Shown piece by piece: positions 1-13,018 of a stretch of 63,627 nt of DNA; positions within the stretch are counted from its first letter, which is position 1; each line of letters starts with the position of its first letter. The stretch spans positions 1 through 63,627 of the forward strand of contig FTLJ01000149.1 of assembly GCA_900155495.1 (NCBI GenBank), written 5' to 3'. This DNA comes from Porogramme epimiltina (taxonomy: Eukaryota > Basidiomycota > Agaricomycetes > Polyporales > Polyporaceae). The notes beneath the pieces were generated by a model that saw only the letters and a program-made list of their open reading frames with translations, did not search any database and had not been told where the DNA came from. The position numbers and the translations under genes are program-made.

Positions 1-1884
1 CCCCCCTCCCAGATCCCCGCCCCGGGCTTCCGCGCGCCTGGACCCTGCCACCCCGGAAGCCAGCCTGCGCCCACCGAGGCTCGAGGCCCCACCTAGCGCG
101 AGGCCCCGGGCGTGCGCGCGACGCATCTGCGTCTCGGGAGCCCCCGTCATAGAGTATAGAGTTCGCCCCCTATCCCCGCCGCATCCGCATCCGCACGCGC
201 GCACCCGCCGCGTGCCCCTCGCCCTCTCCCGAACCCCGGGTCCGCCGCTACAGGTCAACGCTTCCGCCCGGCCGGGGTGCGTGCGTGCGTGCACACATGG
301 CGCGCATTTTCCCGCGGGGCGTCCGCGCGCCCACGCGACGGCTGTCCGCCACGGCTCCTCGAGCTTCGACGAGCTTCGAGCTTCGCGCGCACCCGCGCGC
401 ATGTGTGTGTGGCAGGCTCCCGCGCGCACGGGGGCGGACGCCGGAGACGGGTGAACGGGGCGCGGCGGTAGGTTCTTCGCGCGGGCGAAGGGCGCCCCGC
501 GCCCCGCGCGCGCCGCTCCTGTCCAGATATCCACACAGCTCCTTCTCGCGCGCGCGGATAAAATATCTAGGGTCCTCAGACCTGGGCGGGCTGGCCCATG
601 GTCTCTGCGCATGTGAGCGAGCTCTAACGGCGCAAAGATGAAAAAGAAGGCGGCCGCGATCGATGGAAAAATTTTCTCTTGTGGTTGCGCGCAGATATCT
701 TCCGCACCGCACATCGATGGGGGGAACTTGGTAGGAGGCACGCAGAGGCACGCACGCACACACGCAGACGCACACGGTAGACACACGCAGGGGAGAGGTA
801 CGGCACACAGCATAACGGTCTCCAATTGGCGACGACATGTACAGCAAGCAGGAGCAGGGCCTGCGGAGAGAGTTGTCGGAGACGCGGGGCCGAATCGGGT
901 ACACATAAGGCTACTAACTTGTAGGGCGAAGCATGCCACGGGAGCGGAGGAGGGTGCGCAGGGGTGGAGGGGGTGGTGGGTAACAGCGGGGGTAGGAAGG
1001 GGAGGGAGGTAGCAACGGGGCTTCGTCGAACAAAAGTACAAAACGGACGGGGGCCGGGGTACTCTGGAGGGAGGGAGGAAGGGAGGAGGGAGGAGACCCG
1101 CGAAGGCGAAGGCGTAAGGAGTAAGGGTGAGGAAACGACTGAATGGGAGACAGCGGACGAGAGTGGTACGTAAATGCGACTGGGGTTTTCTGGATTTTCC
1201 GTATGTTTTTGTGCGTTTGTGGATGGACAAAGTGCAGCAGAACAGACGTGATGATGGAGAAGCCAGAAGACGAGTGTGAGAGCGACGTGAAACAACATTA
1301 GGGTAGGTAACGGGAACCATGAATGTAAGGTCGGGTAGGTATCTGTACACGAGGAGACCGGGATGGGGGGAAGCGGCGTTATCAAACGGCGAGGTAAACG
1401 AGACCGTCCAACGTTCGGTATGATGATATACGGCGCCACGAACCATAGGAGCTCCCCGGCGCGTGATGGGCGGGGACGCATAGCGTCCCCAGACCCCGAT
1501 CGTGAGCCGATAGTGGTGAGAATAGATACGGTGCAAGCTTGACGATGGGCGACCGGTTCAGATGAGACGGGGGCGATCCCAGAGACAGGATGGATATGTC
1601 GTGGATGGCGGAATGCCCGGATAGACAAACGATGTTGTGGTGAGAGAGACATGGAGGAAAGATGACCGGGAACTGCGGAGGACTGGCACACGCGATAGAG
1701 AGTGGCGTAGGAACTACCATGCGCTTGCGCAAGGTAGTCCCTGGTGTGAGGGGGGAGATGATACACCGGAGAAGCGACGGAGGGCGATTATTATAATGAA
1801 TGGTGCGTGGAAGGTACCGAGACGGGAGGCCGGGTGCAACTATCTAAATCTCCGTTGCGATTCTAGAACGCGTGTTGTACAACC
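1..1884. other. Left-edge non-coding stretch, no supported gene
   Basis: C-rich and CpG-rich DNA up to about 620, then CA/GC-type simple repeats, then a strand-biased purine-rich tract (about 950-1150). The right half is probably the 3' UTR of the cyclin gene, which ends at 1885 on the minus strand. Long open frames exist here only because stop codons are rare in such composition; none shows a domain, splice structure or believable start. No gene is called. Confidence 0.6.
733..800. repeat. Imperfect CA/CG-rich simple repeat
   Basis: Short tandem runs of cacg, caca and acgc motifs follow one another here. A related gtgc repeat lies at about 277-293. This is ordinary microsatellite-like DNA in a non-coding stretch. 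Confidence 0.7.
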
Positions 1885-4332
1885 TCACGCCTTGAGCGAG
1901 GGTCGGTGAGTGAGCCCGAAGGGACGATCATAGGACGTTGGGAAGCCAATGCGGTCGTACCCCCAAGACGGAGGGGAAACGTACTGGGCCTCGGAAGCAC
2001 GGGCGTCGTGCTCGTATTGGGTCTGGGAGAAAGACCGCAGACGTCCAGGGAGGTTCTCGGCGATAGCGTGGCCGTAGGAGAGGGAATGGGATCGCGCGTG
2101 TCCATGTTGAGCGGCCGTCATGCCGTACCCGTAGTCGAAGGCGGAGATGGGAGCCTGGAAGACAGGAGCGGGCGGGAATGCGGCGGGGCGAGCGATGACT
2201 TCCGGCCGCGCCACGTACCCGCTCATCGACCACGATGGCCGGTGAACGTCGACCTGAGCGTGGAACGGCGGCGGCGGCGGAGGCATCGCGAGGTGAGGCA
2301 GCGGCTGCGGCGCCACGTAGTGGCCGTGGCGGTCGCGAATGATGGGTTCGTCCGCATCTGGGCTCCACTTCGCAGGAGGTGGGAGAGCCCGCTCTGCCTT
2401 GACGTATCCGTCCGAGGTGGAGTTGTACGTCCGCGTGCTCACCCGCCTCTTCGGAAGGTATTCCTCTCTGAGCGGGCCGTCTTCGTCTAGATCGATCTCC
2501 AAGACGTCCTCCATGTAGCTTTCCTCGAGCTCGAGCTTGTCCTTCTTCTGATCCTCGAGTCCCACGAAGACTGGCAGGGGAGGTGCCACGCAGGCGTGGC
2601 CGTCGCTCCCCGCGCAGATGCATTCCGTCGGCTTCGCGTTCACGAGCATCTCAATAGCCTGACGCACGATGAGGTGGGGGCTAGTCGAAGGGCGACCGAT
2701 GGGCTGCGGGAACATTGGCGAAGACAGAAGTTGGTGGTACGCCATGATGTCTGACAGCCACGTAGACCACTGGTCGGTAGAGATGGACAGGTCGTACTTG
2801 AAGATGTCCAGCGCCAGGGCCTCGAGCCTGTTCAGCGAACGGATGGGTACGTTCGAGATCGTGTGCCTAAACCTCAAATTAGATCGATCACAAGAAATGC
2901 ATGATAGAAATTGAGCTTACCAAGTCTTGTTCGAGAAGGTATGGTCGTCCAACCATTTATTGGCCAGCATACAGCCCAGTAAGACGAGCCGGAACGGCGC
3001 ATACGCCTCGATGGTCTCTCTGTCGGTCCCGAGATGAGCCTCGCCGAGTAGCTCGGCACGGAAACGCATCTCCTTCGCGTGCCCGAGGCCCAGGCCGACA
3101 GGCCCGAAGAAGACGGGCAGGCGGACAATGTACCACAAGGCAAGGAAGATCGCCGAGGGTTGGAGCAGCGTGGAGAGCAGCATAGAATGAGTCAGCGCCT
3201 TGAGGTGCTCGGGAGGGACACTGGGGTAATGCTTGACGAATGCCCTAAGAAAAGCCGGGTCAGTAATGAAGCTCAACGATATATGGAGACGGACGTACGT
3301 AGGCTGAGCATAATCCGACGGGAGACTCATCCCAGTCGTGCAGACCTTCCACACAAAGCCGACGATCCATTCCGAAAGGGGCTCTGCAAGTTTCTTGTAA
3401 GCAGCAGTAGCGACAGGCGCCACTACTGAGTCAGCAGGCGGGGCTTGTTGAACGGGTTGCTCGGCCTGGTGGGTCTGACACTGATAGCAGGACGCGTGGT
3501 ACCCATCGTGAGCGGAGTAGGGAGCGGCTTGGAAGATCTCGGCGTCCCGGTTGCGGGGGTCCGTAGGAGCGTGGTCAGCTTCGGCGAAGGCACTGTCGAC
3601 ATACTCCGCGAACGGAGTGGCTGGTCCGATGGGGCTGGAACCAGGCTCGGCACCACCTGTAATCTCGGGAGAAAAATTCTCGACCTCGGGGGAGAAGTCT
3701 TCGAGAACGGGGCTGAACGCGCCTCGTTCATACCGGGCGTACCCCTCAGGGGCCACTGGGGCGGAATAGGACCGAGCGATGACTCGGGAGTCACTCATAT
3801 GACCCATGGGGGCGTCGAGAGTCTGCATAGGAATGCGCTGGTAGGGCTTCTGGTTGACGGGGGACACATCCGGAAGGTACTCGTCGTCGCTGCGCCAGTC
3901 CCGCATTGCGACCGGGTAGCTGTTCATCTCTTCGTCCATCTCCTCCTGGGGAAGGTACATGCTTGGAACGGGCTGAGCCACTGGTTGGGCTGCACGGACG
4001 GGCGGAATGCTCGCTTGCGCAAGCTGTCCTTTAATAACCGTTGCGTTTTCCGCAGCGGTCAACCCTTCGTGAAAACCCTGCTGAAGGCTATCGGGGGGAA
4101 GGCTAGACTCGTCTTCCCAGATGCGACGGGGCTTGTTCCTCCTCCAAGAGGGGAGGGAACTAATCCACTCCTCCCTCGTGGCGAGAGACGGGGGAGGTCC
4201 CTGGGGAGGGAGGGGTAGGGAGTGCGTGAGGTGCTGAAAGACCGAGGATTTGCTATCGGGCTGAAGGGTGCGATTGATCTTGATCACTGGGTGGGCGGGC
4301 TGCTTGTGGCAGACGGGAACGGGAACGGGCAT
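1885..4332 (-). CDS. Cyclin-box protein, Pcl/Clg1-like
   Basis: Two exons, 4332-2921 and 2866-1885, joined through a 54-nt intron that restores the phrase NKTWHTISNVPI, giving about 797 residues. The cyclin box lies around residues 330-510: it reads YVRLHISLSF, then a helix-rich stretch, then LANKWLDDHTFSNKTW and a second part with LNRLEALALDIFKYDLS. The KWLDDHTFSNKTW signature is typical of fungal cyclins that bind Pho85-type kinases (Pcl and Clg1). The long N terminus and the C-terminal third, rich in Pro, Tyr and acidic residues, look disordered. The start was set at 4332 because upstream codons are low complexity and a TTGCAG acceptor-like site sits directly before this ATG, suggesting an intron in the 5' UTR. 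The family is secure; the exact subgroup is inferred. Confidence 0.8.
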
Positions 4333-5215
4333 CTGCAAGAGGAAAGGAGAAGGAGTGTCACAGGAGACTGCGCGACCGGGGTGGTTGGGCAGAGGCCTAT
4401 GACGGAGGGAGCCGGGAGATGCGGCGTGGATTGAAGGGGCCTGAGGCCGGTCGTAAAGTAGGTCGTAAAGGAGGACTTGGGGAGGAAAGACCGAGAGGCG
4501 AGGGGAGTAGAGGTGGCGATGGCAGACGCACAGCGAAGGCGTGCCTTTTAGGATGCTCGATGGGGGCGGAGGAGTGGGGGATGAGGCAGACGGTGGCCAA
4601 GGCACCCTCCCGACCGGTGAGAATCGCTGGTGGGGACTAGAACGCCCTCTCCTGAGTCGACGCCGTCGGAGTCGTCAGTCGCGAGAGAAAGAGGAACTGG
4701 AGACGAGACGAAGGACCGACGGGGGAGGGAGGGTCGATCCTGGGGGGGCCAATGTCGTCGTGGCTTGCGCTCAAAACAACCGCCCCCTTCTCTTTCTGCG
4801 CCCCACCCTGCTTATGTCAGCACACTCTTTTTGGCCACGCTGCCCTGCCGTGCCCCTCCGCCTCGGCCTGCGCCTGCCGCGTGCTGCCTGCGCCAGCCTG
4901 TGTGTGGCAACTCCGAGTCCCTGAGCCCGCGGCTGCCCGTCTGAGCCAGCAGCTACCAGCTGAACCTCCTCCAGACACCCACCTGCCGGCCCTGCCCGTC
5001 ATTGCCCGGCCTCCCCTGTCGCCTCCCCCGCCTCCGCCTCTCCGCCCTCCTCTCCGCCGCGTTCCCCCGCAGCACCGGCGCGTCCCCCGAGTCTGAGGCC
5101 CGACGCGCCCATCTCATCTCGCCTCCCTCGCCTCCCGCATCCGACGCGTCTATCCGGCTACCACCTCCACCCCGACCACCCCGCCCCCTGCGCCCCTCTC
5201 GCACCCACGGCCAAC
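4333..5215. promoter_or_regulatory. Shared upstream region of the cyclin and FAR11 genes
   Basis: An 883-nt spacer between divergent starts. It carries long pyrimidine-rich tracts on the plus strand (about 4840-5210) leading up to the FAR11 ATG, as is usual for basidiomycete promoters. I see no clear TATA box. Short open frames here look random. Confidence 0.5.
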
Positions 5216-8200
5216 ATGGTACTGCCCCAGCTCTCTTCATTCTTCGCGAACAAAGCCCCCGTTAACGCACCCGCTCCCCAGCAAGTCGGCCTCGACTCCA
5301 TCACCCTCGGCCAACTAAAGGCCATGGTCGGCTCCGCACCAAAGCCCAAGGTCCGTCCTCCGCTCCCCGCTCCGTCACTCGCCCCGCTCTGACGCCGCCG
5401 AGCAAGTAGCAATCATATTACGACTTCCGCTACGACGACGAGGACCATGTTCTCAACGAGATAGAAGAGTTCTACTCGTATGTAGAGATGCCGCAGGTCG
5501 CTGAGAACCTCAAGGCATGGGAGGGTTCCTTCCCCGACGGTCGGTGCCTGTCCTCGCACAGATGTGGGACGCGCTGACGCGTCGTAGAATGGACAACCAG
5601 TCCGTTCGCACAGCGCAAGGCCCATGTAGAGGTCCTCCTCGAGAGTTTGGAACATCGCGACGCCGAGATCCGGTTTACAAACGCGCGCCGTCTGTTTTAT
5701 CTGCTCCAAGGTTAGCCTCTCGTTTGTTTCGTCGGCGCGCCCAGCTGATCGTGCGCCAGGCACGTTCGCCGAGACGACATCCCCGGAGGATCAGTTGCAC
5801 TGGATCATCGAGAACTGCAAGGTCGTCCGGGCAGCCAATGGCCTAAGCAACATCGTCGAAGCAATCAAGATTGCGAGCTCTAAACACGATTTGCTATGGT
5901 GAGAGCATGTGCCGCGTCTATATGTCCTCCTCTCACGCCGCTGACTTCTCTCCAGCGGCCTGTCAGATGCCGACGCGGCCCATTTTAATATCTCCCCACA
6001 GGAGAAAGCGGATTTCATGGAGGAGGTGACTACGGAACTGTCTGTGTATCTAGGGATGCTTTATCACATGGTCGAGGTCTTCAAAGGACACGATGACTTT
6101 GCTGATGAGCTGAGTGAGCAATGCCGTTTGCGCCGCAGGGATACGACGCTGATCCCCTTGCTATTACGACAGTGAGCCTGGAACCTCCACTTCCCGTCTA
6201 TCTATTCAACGTAGTAGCTGGCCTGAGGGATAAAAGCGCCAAGGGGTATCCTGTGAAGAAAGTGCGATTCTTGTCACAACTCGTGATGTTATCGGATGAG
6301 TCTCATGGCCCTCGCCCCAGCTCCTGCTAGTCCTTTGGAAGACGATCCTGACGTGTTGTGGCGGTATTCGTGAGCTAGCGTCCGTGAAGAAGCTGACTCG
6401 CGAGCTTTCGGGCCTCTCAGCTTTGGCTGACGAAGGTCCGTGCCGTATCGTGCGGTTCTGCAGCCGCGAATTCTGACGATAGCCCCAGCGGTCCCTATCA
6501 AGGCTTCTCCCATCGACCTTGAGCTCTTCCGCCAGGAGATCTCAGTGAAATATCCTACATTCAACCCGCAATCGGTGAAGGTGCCGGCAGCCGCCCCGGT
6601 GACCACGACGAAGCTCTCTTATGCGTACTCTCCCATCCCCGTCCGACACCATTATGAGCATGATGGTGGCGAGTCACAGCACCAGGACCAATCGCATAGC
6701 GGAATGCAGCACCCGTTCAACGCGTCACAGTCTGGCTCTTCTTTCCGTTCCATGCCCCAGCCAGCCACGCCGGCCCCCTCCCCGCCCCCGTCCCCCAAAC
6801 CTAAGAAGCAGCAGTTCCAGACAGACCAGAACCGGCCGTTCTTGTTCCCCTTCTCGCGGAGCCGTATTGGCTACAATGACGCGCGGCTGGTCCCGTTTGC
6901 CATTGACGAGGCGGATAAGCTCTACGCCCGGCACATGTACGTCAGTCTGTCCTTGTGGCAGATGTGGCGGACGCGTGAAGAGTGCATGACTGTCGAGAGC
7001 GGCCTGGAATATCTCCCAGGCGCCGAGCGGCCCTCCGAGCCCAAGATACCGCCCATCGTGAGCACCTTCGCAAACCTTGCTTTGGCGTGGTGGCGCACAG
7101 GGACTGACGATCGACCTTCTTGTCCCTATCCAGTCCCCGTCGCAGGACGAGGACGCGGCCGAAAAACTGCCCGACGTCGCCCTGCTCGACGTCAAGATCG
7201 CGGAGGCGGAGAAGGCGATCGCGGATGGTGAGACCACCGCGGAGAAGCGTCGCGCGATGGAGCGCCGCGAAGACCTCATGCGCCTGAAGCGGGTCGAGCA
7301 GATCTACGTGCGTGCCCCTCTCTCCCCGGCGCCGGCTCGATCGTGCGTGCCTGACCGCCTCTCCTTCCGTTCCAGAGCGCTGTGCTGCCTGTCCTTTCGG
7401 GGTGGGTGCTCGTACTGCTGAAGCTACTCCTAGCGACCGTTTCACCCAACCCTGGGGGTCCTCCCCCGACGGCCGCGGCGGGGTTCCCTCCCGGCGTGGT
7501 TTCCCGTGAGCTACACGCGCACTCTCCGGCGACTTTCCCAGAATAGCTGACGTCGTCGCCTCCTCGTGCAGCGCTGGATCCACCGCCTGCGAAACCTGCC
7601 ACGCTCGACGAGACAGACGTGACGCGGCACCGGGAAATCACGTCCAAAGCCGTCTCGGCCATCTTGCTCCTCACGCTCAAGTGGTTCAAGATGTCCCGTG
7701 AGCTTCCACATCTCCGGGTCGACCGCTCCCGCGCCGCTGACCTCCCCGCGCGCAGACGTGATGAAGTTCCACCACCTCGGGCAGCTCCTGCTCGATACAA
7801 ACTGCCTGCTGCTCATTCTGAAGATCTTTGGGCTCCAGGAGGTCTCGACGGTCATCGTCTCCAAGGCGGACTCCCCGGAGCACAAGTGAGTTCCCGTTCG
7901 CACCGAGCCCTTTCCGCCCTCATTGATCGTCGGTGGCACCGGCGCGGGTCCAATACCACAATGCGTTCACTGTGACTGGGTCGCTGACGTTGCTGCTCCC
8001 CTGCAGCTTCTTCCGCTACTGCCAGAGCCTCGGGAGGCGGTCCGAGCCCCACGACGTGGACGAGCACATGCAGCGCGCGTCACGGCAGACGATCGTGCGG
8101 AAGACGACCCTCCCGAACGGGCAGGAGCATGAGGAGGAGGTGGACATGCTCACCGAGTTCTCGTGGCGCAACTTCTTCTCTACGATCAACTTTGCCAAGA

Positions 8201-9647
8201 TTATGCAAAAGCTGTCCAAACATCGCTCGCATCGCATACGCATGCTCGTGCAGTACAAGAGCTCGGTGAGCACTTGACCGCCTGCGCGTGTGGTCGGCTG
8301 GTGGACTGACGAGGGGGCGCGCATCGTTCTTCCCCGCGATTGGCGGAGACAGGCGGTGCTGAAGCGGATATTGAAGGTTCAGCACCCCATGCTGCAGCTG
8401 CATGTCCTCAAGCTCATCAAGAGCCAAGTGCCCTTTTGCGGGCGGAAGTGGCGCCAGTGTGAGCGTGGCCCGTCGGTTGACTCGGCTGCCAGCCTACTGA
8501 ACGACGCGCGCGCGTCCTCACACCGTAGCGAACATGCAGGTCATCACCGCCATCTACTTGAATTGCAGGCCCGACCTCCGAGACGAATGGCTGACCGGCA
8601 TCGAGGTCGACGACGTGTATGATGCGCAGGTCGGTCGTGCGCCCGAGGCTGTCTAGCGTTTCAGCCATGTTTACCTCACCCTGTAGGCACAAGAGCAAGC
8701 GCTGCGTCACCTGGTGAAGTTCTGTACGTAGTCAGCCCTCCCCGTCCCCGCCGGCGGCGCCGGGCTCACCCCCTCGGCGTGCTCCAGACAACAACAAGCG
8801 GTACGGCGTGCAGGCGGCGGCGCAGCCCAGCGCGCACCGCCGCGCGGCGAGCATGTCGCACCACCTCGAGGGCCTGCACCCTGGCCCAGAGCTCTCGAGC
8901 ATGCTGCGGCCCGTGCAGACGCCAAACACGGTCGACGCCGATGTCTTCCCGCCGCTGCGCGCGCAGACGACGGAGCCGTCGATCTTCCTCCCGTACGTGA
9001 CGGAGGACATCGCGTTCGAGGAGGAGTACGAGGAGTATCTCCGCTGGTCCGAGCACACCGCCGCGGACGCGGCCGGCATGGGCGTGAGCGTGGGCGCTGC
9101 GCCGGCGTGGGCGCGCCTCCCGGAGCTCGTGCACGACATCGCGGACGGCATCTCGGACAGCGAGAGCATCGTCTCCATCGGCGACCTCAACGACGACTCG
9201 CGCATCGAGGTCGGCGGCGAGAAGCGCGACGTGCCTGACGAGAACGTGAACAACTGGGAGGTACGCGCGTCCCCCCCCCTGCATTCCGCTCGGCCCCTCG
9301 TTTGCGGGCACCGGGTGGGTCGAATGTGTCGTGATGACTGATATGTCGCGCGCCGGACAGCACATGAGCCCGAAAACAATGGCCGCGCTGACCAAGTCGC
9401 CCGCGCACGGCCGCCGGTCGAGCTCCGGCAGTGGCAGCCTTCGGCCTGTCCTGCCCTTCGAGCTCAACGAGGGCGGCACGGCCGTCGACGAAGAGGAGGA
9501 GGAAGAGCTTGGACCGATACCCAAAGACCCTTCGGTGCCGTTCCACTCGGGTGGCGGCGTTGACGAAGTCGAGTACGCGTATGGGTAAGCTTATTTTGTC
9601 CTACGCGGTCTGATGACAGCGATACTAATGATATGACCAGTGTATGA
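5216..9647 (+). CDS. FAR11: STRIPAK component Far11 (N1221-type protein)
   Basis: A many-exon gene encoding a protein of roughly 1,000 residues that begins MVLPQLSSFFANKAPVN. It is the scaffold of the STRIPAK phosphatase-kinase complex (Far11 in yeast, STRIP1/2 in animals), acting in cell fusion, septation and development. The N-terminal N1221 region is visible as YYDFRYDDEDHVLNEIEEFYSY, split by the first intron (5351-5409), then ALVLPVYLF-like helical repeats around 6170-6460. A proline-rich disordered linker (about 6720-6800) precedes the DUF3402-like C-terminal half (FSWRNFFSTINFAKI, KHRSHRIRMLVQYKSS, LRDEWLTGIEVDDVYDAQAQEQALR). The tail is acidic and ends EVEYAYG. A stop occurs at 9586-9588, but GTAAGC at that point, a TACTAAT branch site and an AG at 9640 suggest one more intron adding a single valine before the stop at 9645-9647. 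Most splice joins keep frame cleanly; the exact exon set is inferred. Confidence 0.88.
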
Positions 9648-9900
9648 TATTGGATGACTCGGATTCCAAGTGGATATCCACTTTGTCATGTACTTTTGGA
9701 CGGTGTGGGAGAGTTGCGGGCTACAGGTGGATGCAGTCCGCCCCTTCAACTTTGCTCGAGTTGGACACAGCGTTCGACCACGTCAGGAAGCACACAAGAT
9801 GGGATCTGAGGCAAAAAAAGCCTTCCCTAACGCTACACTGTGTTTCTACTACTGATACATCTGCGAGGCATACTTATTCTAGGCCAACGTGCACAACGGA

Positions 9901-11704
9901 TCAGTACATCGCCTTCGTCCTCGCGACCGCCCACGGGGTCCCCGCCGAGTAAAAATCCATCGGATACACCCCGCCTTTCTTCGCCCGCTCGCGCGCGTCG
10001 CCCTCTCCATCCGCCATCCAGCCCGCCGCTTGACCGACTGCGACGGCAGTCTCGTACGGGCTCAGGAGAGGCCGCCCGAACGCGTAGCCCCAGTCGATTG
10101 ATAGGCGTGGGCACGACGTCTGCACGAACGCGGCAACGTGTGGATCGAAGAGCGCAAGCTTTGCCGGGGAGAGTTCCGAGAGCAGGATGGGCATGTAAGG
10201 GATAGGTGACGGGGCACCTGCGAGCTGCTGCGTGATCGCTCGCAGTTGTTTGAAACTGCCCTGACGGCCGAGCGTCCCGAGGATCACGCCCCACACAGGA
10301 GGCTCGGGGCCCGCACATGAAGAGGGAGCGAAGGAAGATGAAGGGGCGAGTGATGAGTGCTGGGTGGTGTATGATGTGATGCTCCTGCGAGCGGTTTGCA
10401 CGGCTTCATCGCGCACGGTCCGCATCTCGACGTGGTTATAGCGCTCCCTGGTGAACTTCTTGGAATAGGGGTCGTATCGGAATGCGGGTACGGTTGGGTT
10501 CGCAATCATGATCGATTCGAGATGGAACCGGCCGTCACCAAGATATCTAAACGAAGAGAAGTATTAGATTCTGGAGGCGGTGACCGGTGATAGGACTTAC
10601 AGGAGGGCATCCACCTCGTTGAGCTGTGGGGCAGTGCACCCAAGAATTTCGCCGGGGGACAGAGGTTTTGTGCGAGGAATAGATACATCATATTTGCCAG
10701 TCCATAGTTTCGGCCGCCCCACCGCTTGTGATGTCGTCTCGTCGGAGTCGCCTGAAGGGCCCTCGATTAGCCCGGCAGGCATGAGGGGGACGTCTTCGTT
10801 CGCCGATAGGGCGGACAGTTCGTCCTTTAGGTTTGACAGTGCGGAAACAAACTGGATGGTAGATACAAGGGCAAGACGAGTAAGCTCAGGACCAGAAGTG
10901 GGGACAGAGTTGCTTGGTTGTGTCCCATCGGCGGAACTTTCGGGGCTCGGACCCTCTATTCGAAGGTGTCCACCAGTTGTAAACGACTGCCCTGCGGGGA
11001 TAGAAGACCTTCGCTCTTCTTCGTCCAACAATGATTCACGAAATTGTTGTCTGTCGTTGGGGAAGTTGAGGCGGATAGTTTGAACGAGATGGGAAGAGTC
11101 GATGGCTATTTCCACGAATACATACAACGTCTTGATTGTTGTTTGGTCGATAGGGACTGCATGCACAGCTGTGAGCATGGCCATATTTGAGATGAACGAA
11201 GACATACCTAGACAACTGTGCCCGTAGTGCACGAGCATGTCGCAGCCTAACGCGACTGCAGTGTAGTCGTCAATGCAACAAGCACCGTAGGTGACATCAC
11301 CCATGATTACAGTGAGAGCATCTGTGAACCTAAAGTTCGACCCTTTAGTTGGATACACATACTCGGACGGAGACGGCAGCACCTGCGCACCGTTCGATAA
11401 TGTCTGCGATTGTACAAGCGAACATCTGGAGGCCTTCCGGCATCTGCAGAGCAACCATCTTTGCACCGTTCTTGCGGACATGGTGTATTGTCTTGTGTAT
11501 CTCAAACGAATAGTTCGAAGGGAGCTGCTTGATGGCAGCGTTTAACTGGGTGTCGTTTACAATGTCCTGAGGGATTTGGTTTGCGATGATGGGGGTATGT
11601 CCGGGCTTGGAGGGCGTGGCGCTTTTGCTGCCTACGAACCTCTTACGCGGCTTCGCTGCATTTTTGACAACTGGGGATGTTGAGGGCCCAGCAAAATTGA
11701 CCAT
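9901..11704 (-). CDS. DPH1: Diphthamide biosynthesis protein 1 (radical Fe-S enzyme subunit)
   Basis: Dph1 pairs with Dph2 to transfer the 3-amino-3-carboxypropyl group of S-adenosylmethionine to the target histidine of eEF2, the first step of diphthamide synthesis in the cytosol. Three exons give about 550 residues. Visible family signatures are ALMPEGL-type [17 protein letters not shown], then [18 protein letters not shown] and HYGHSCLG, then [14 protein letters not shown]. The cysteines in GACC, HSC and TSC sit where the family places its three 4Fe-4S ligands. The first intron is needed to rebuild [15 protein letters not shown]. Two low-complexity insertions are present: one after [17 protein letters not shown] (Ser/Pro-rich, about 100 residues) and a Ser-rich one before [15 protein letters not shown]. 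It starts 246 nt from the RNPS1-like gene on the other strand and faces the FAR11 3' end. Confidence 0.93.
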
Positions 11705-11949
11705 GGTGGTAGTAGAGGCAGGGAGATGGGTGTAGATGGAAAGCACCGAATCCCTTTGCGATCATTACTCAGTAGAGAGAAATTGGGCGCTTCGATTTCT
11801 TCGGCCCGCCACTACGGTGTGACCAGGGTAACACGTGATGTGCGACGTGGGAGGGTGTCACAGTCCAGTGTTTCCTCGGGGCCAGGCAAGTGTGGCAAGC
11901 GAGGCCTCTCCGTCTTGCCCTTCTTTCTCCCTCCGCTGCTTCCCCCAAA
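11705..11949. promoter_or_regulatory. Compact divergent promoter, DPH1 / RNPS1-like
   Basis: Only 245 nt separate the two start codons. The spacer contains a pyrimidine-rich run immediately before the RNPS1-like ATG. Both genes serve gene expression (translation factor modification and mRNA processing), so shared control is plausible but not shown. Confidence 0.5.
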
Positions 11950-12895
11950 ATGTCTGGAAGAGGACGATCGCTTTCGCCGCGCCCGATCAGGGATGAAGAT
12001 GTTGACATGGACAACGGCTTGTCGGCCAACTCCAACGCCAAAGTAGTCGTTATAACGAACCTCACCCGCAACGTCCTGGAGCCCCACCTTCAAGCAATCT
12101 TCGGTTTCTACGGGGAGATCGTGAAGGCGGATGTTCCCCTGTACGCCAAATGTACGTATATGTGCACTGTATATCGCTTCTTCGTATTTGACCCATGTCG
12201 TCACAGCCGGCCAGAATAAGGGCAAGGCCTCCCTCGAGTATGCCGACCCCGCGTCGGCGCGCAAAGCAGTCTCACACATGGACGGCGGTCAGCTCGACGG
12301 CGCGACCGTCAAAGTCGAGCTGTCCGACGCTCCATTGCGCTCCCGCTCCCGCCGTTCGCGCTCCCGCTCGCGTTCGCCCCGTCCTCCCCCGCGCCCACGC
12401 TTCGGCCGCGGCCCCAAGTCCCGCTCCCGTTCCCCGTCCCGTTCGCGCTCCCCACCCCCTAGAGGAAACCGCCGTGACCGCATCGAACCGCGCTTCAACG
12501 AACCTTACCGCAGGCCCCCACCCCCTGGCCGCCGGCCGCCGCCACCTCCCCCACCGCGCGACGCGTACCGCCGTTACTCGCGCTCTCGCTCTCGGTCGCG
12601 GTCTCCCATCCGCCGTGGACCCGACCGGCTTGGCCCACGCAGGAGGTCGCCCAGCTACGAGCGGGGAGGCACAGGCTACAGAGGAGGTCGCTCCAGGAGC
12701 TACTCTGTGGCCTCGAGTCGGTCACGCACGCGCTCGCTCTCGCTTCGTTCTCGCTCCCGCTCGCGCAGTCGTTCGTACTACTCTTCTTCCGGCTACTCTC
12801 GTAGCAGAAGCCGCTCTCGCTCTGCCAGCAGAGGCCGGAGGAGCTACAGTCGTGACGATATCCGCGACAGTAGATCCAGGTCGCCCAGGGACTAA
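11950..12895 (+). CDS. RNPS1: RRM plus RS-domain protein, RNPS1-like
   Basis: Exons 11950-12151 and 12207-12895 give 296 residues. A single RRM covers about residues 30-105: RNP2-like VVVITNLTRNV, then HLQAIFGFYGEIVKADVPL and the RNP1 region NKGKASLEYADP, followed by AVSHMDGGQLDGATVKV. The NLTRNV and HMDGGQ(L/I)DG phrases are the hallmark of RNPS1, the RNA-binding member of the ASAP/PSAP complexes associated with spliced mRNA and exon junctions. The remainder is an extended Arg-Ser tail interrupted by a Pro-rich block (about 12515-12560), expected to be disordered and SR-kinase regulated. The 55-nt intron falls inside the RRM. The gene is convergent with NCR1 (123 nt apart). Confidence 0.88.
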
Positions 12896-13018
12896 AATGC
12901 TCTCGTACATGCTTTGTTACGCTCCAGTGCTTAGGTAGTTCTCTCTCAAAATGTCTCCAGTAAACCGTCCAGTATATGTTGTCGTATGCTAAATGTACAT
13001 ATTATCTAGTGAGTACTG

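Noticed and set aside
624..1766. A 380-codon minus-strand open frame near the left edge
   Set aside because: Low-complexity composition, no domain, no convincing start or splice structure, and it lies downstream of the cyclin gene where a 3' UTR is expected.
12195..12938. A long open frame in a second frame over the RNPS1-like gene
   Set aside because: It is an Ala/Pro/Arg-rich shadow of the Arg-Ser coding repeat in the correct frame.
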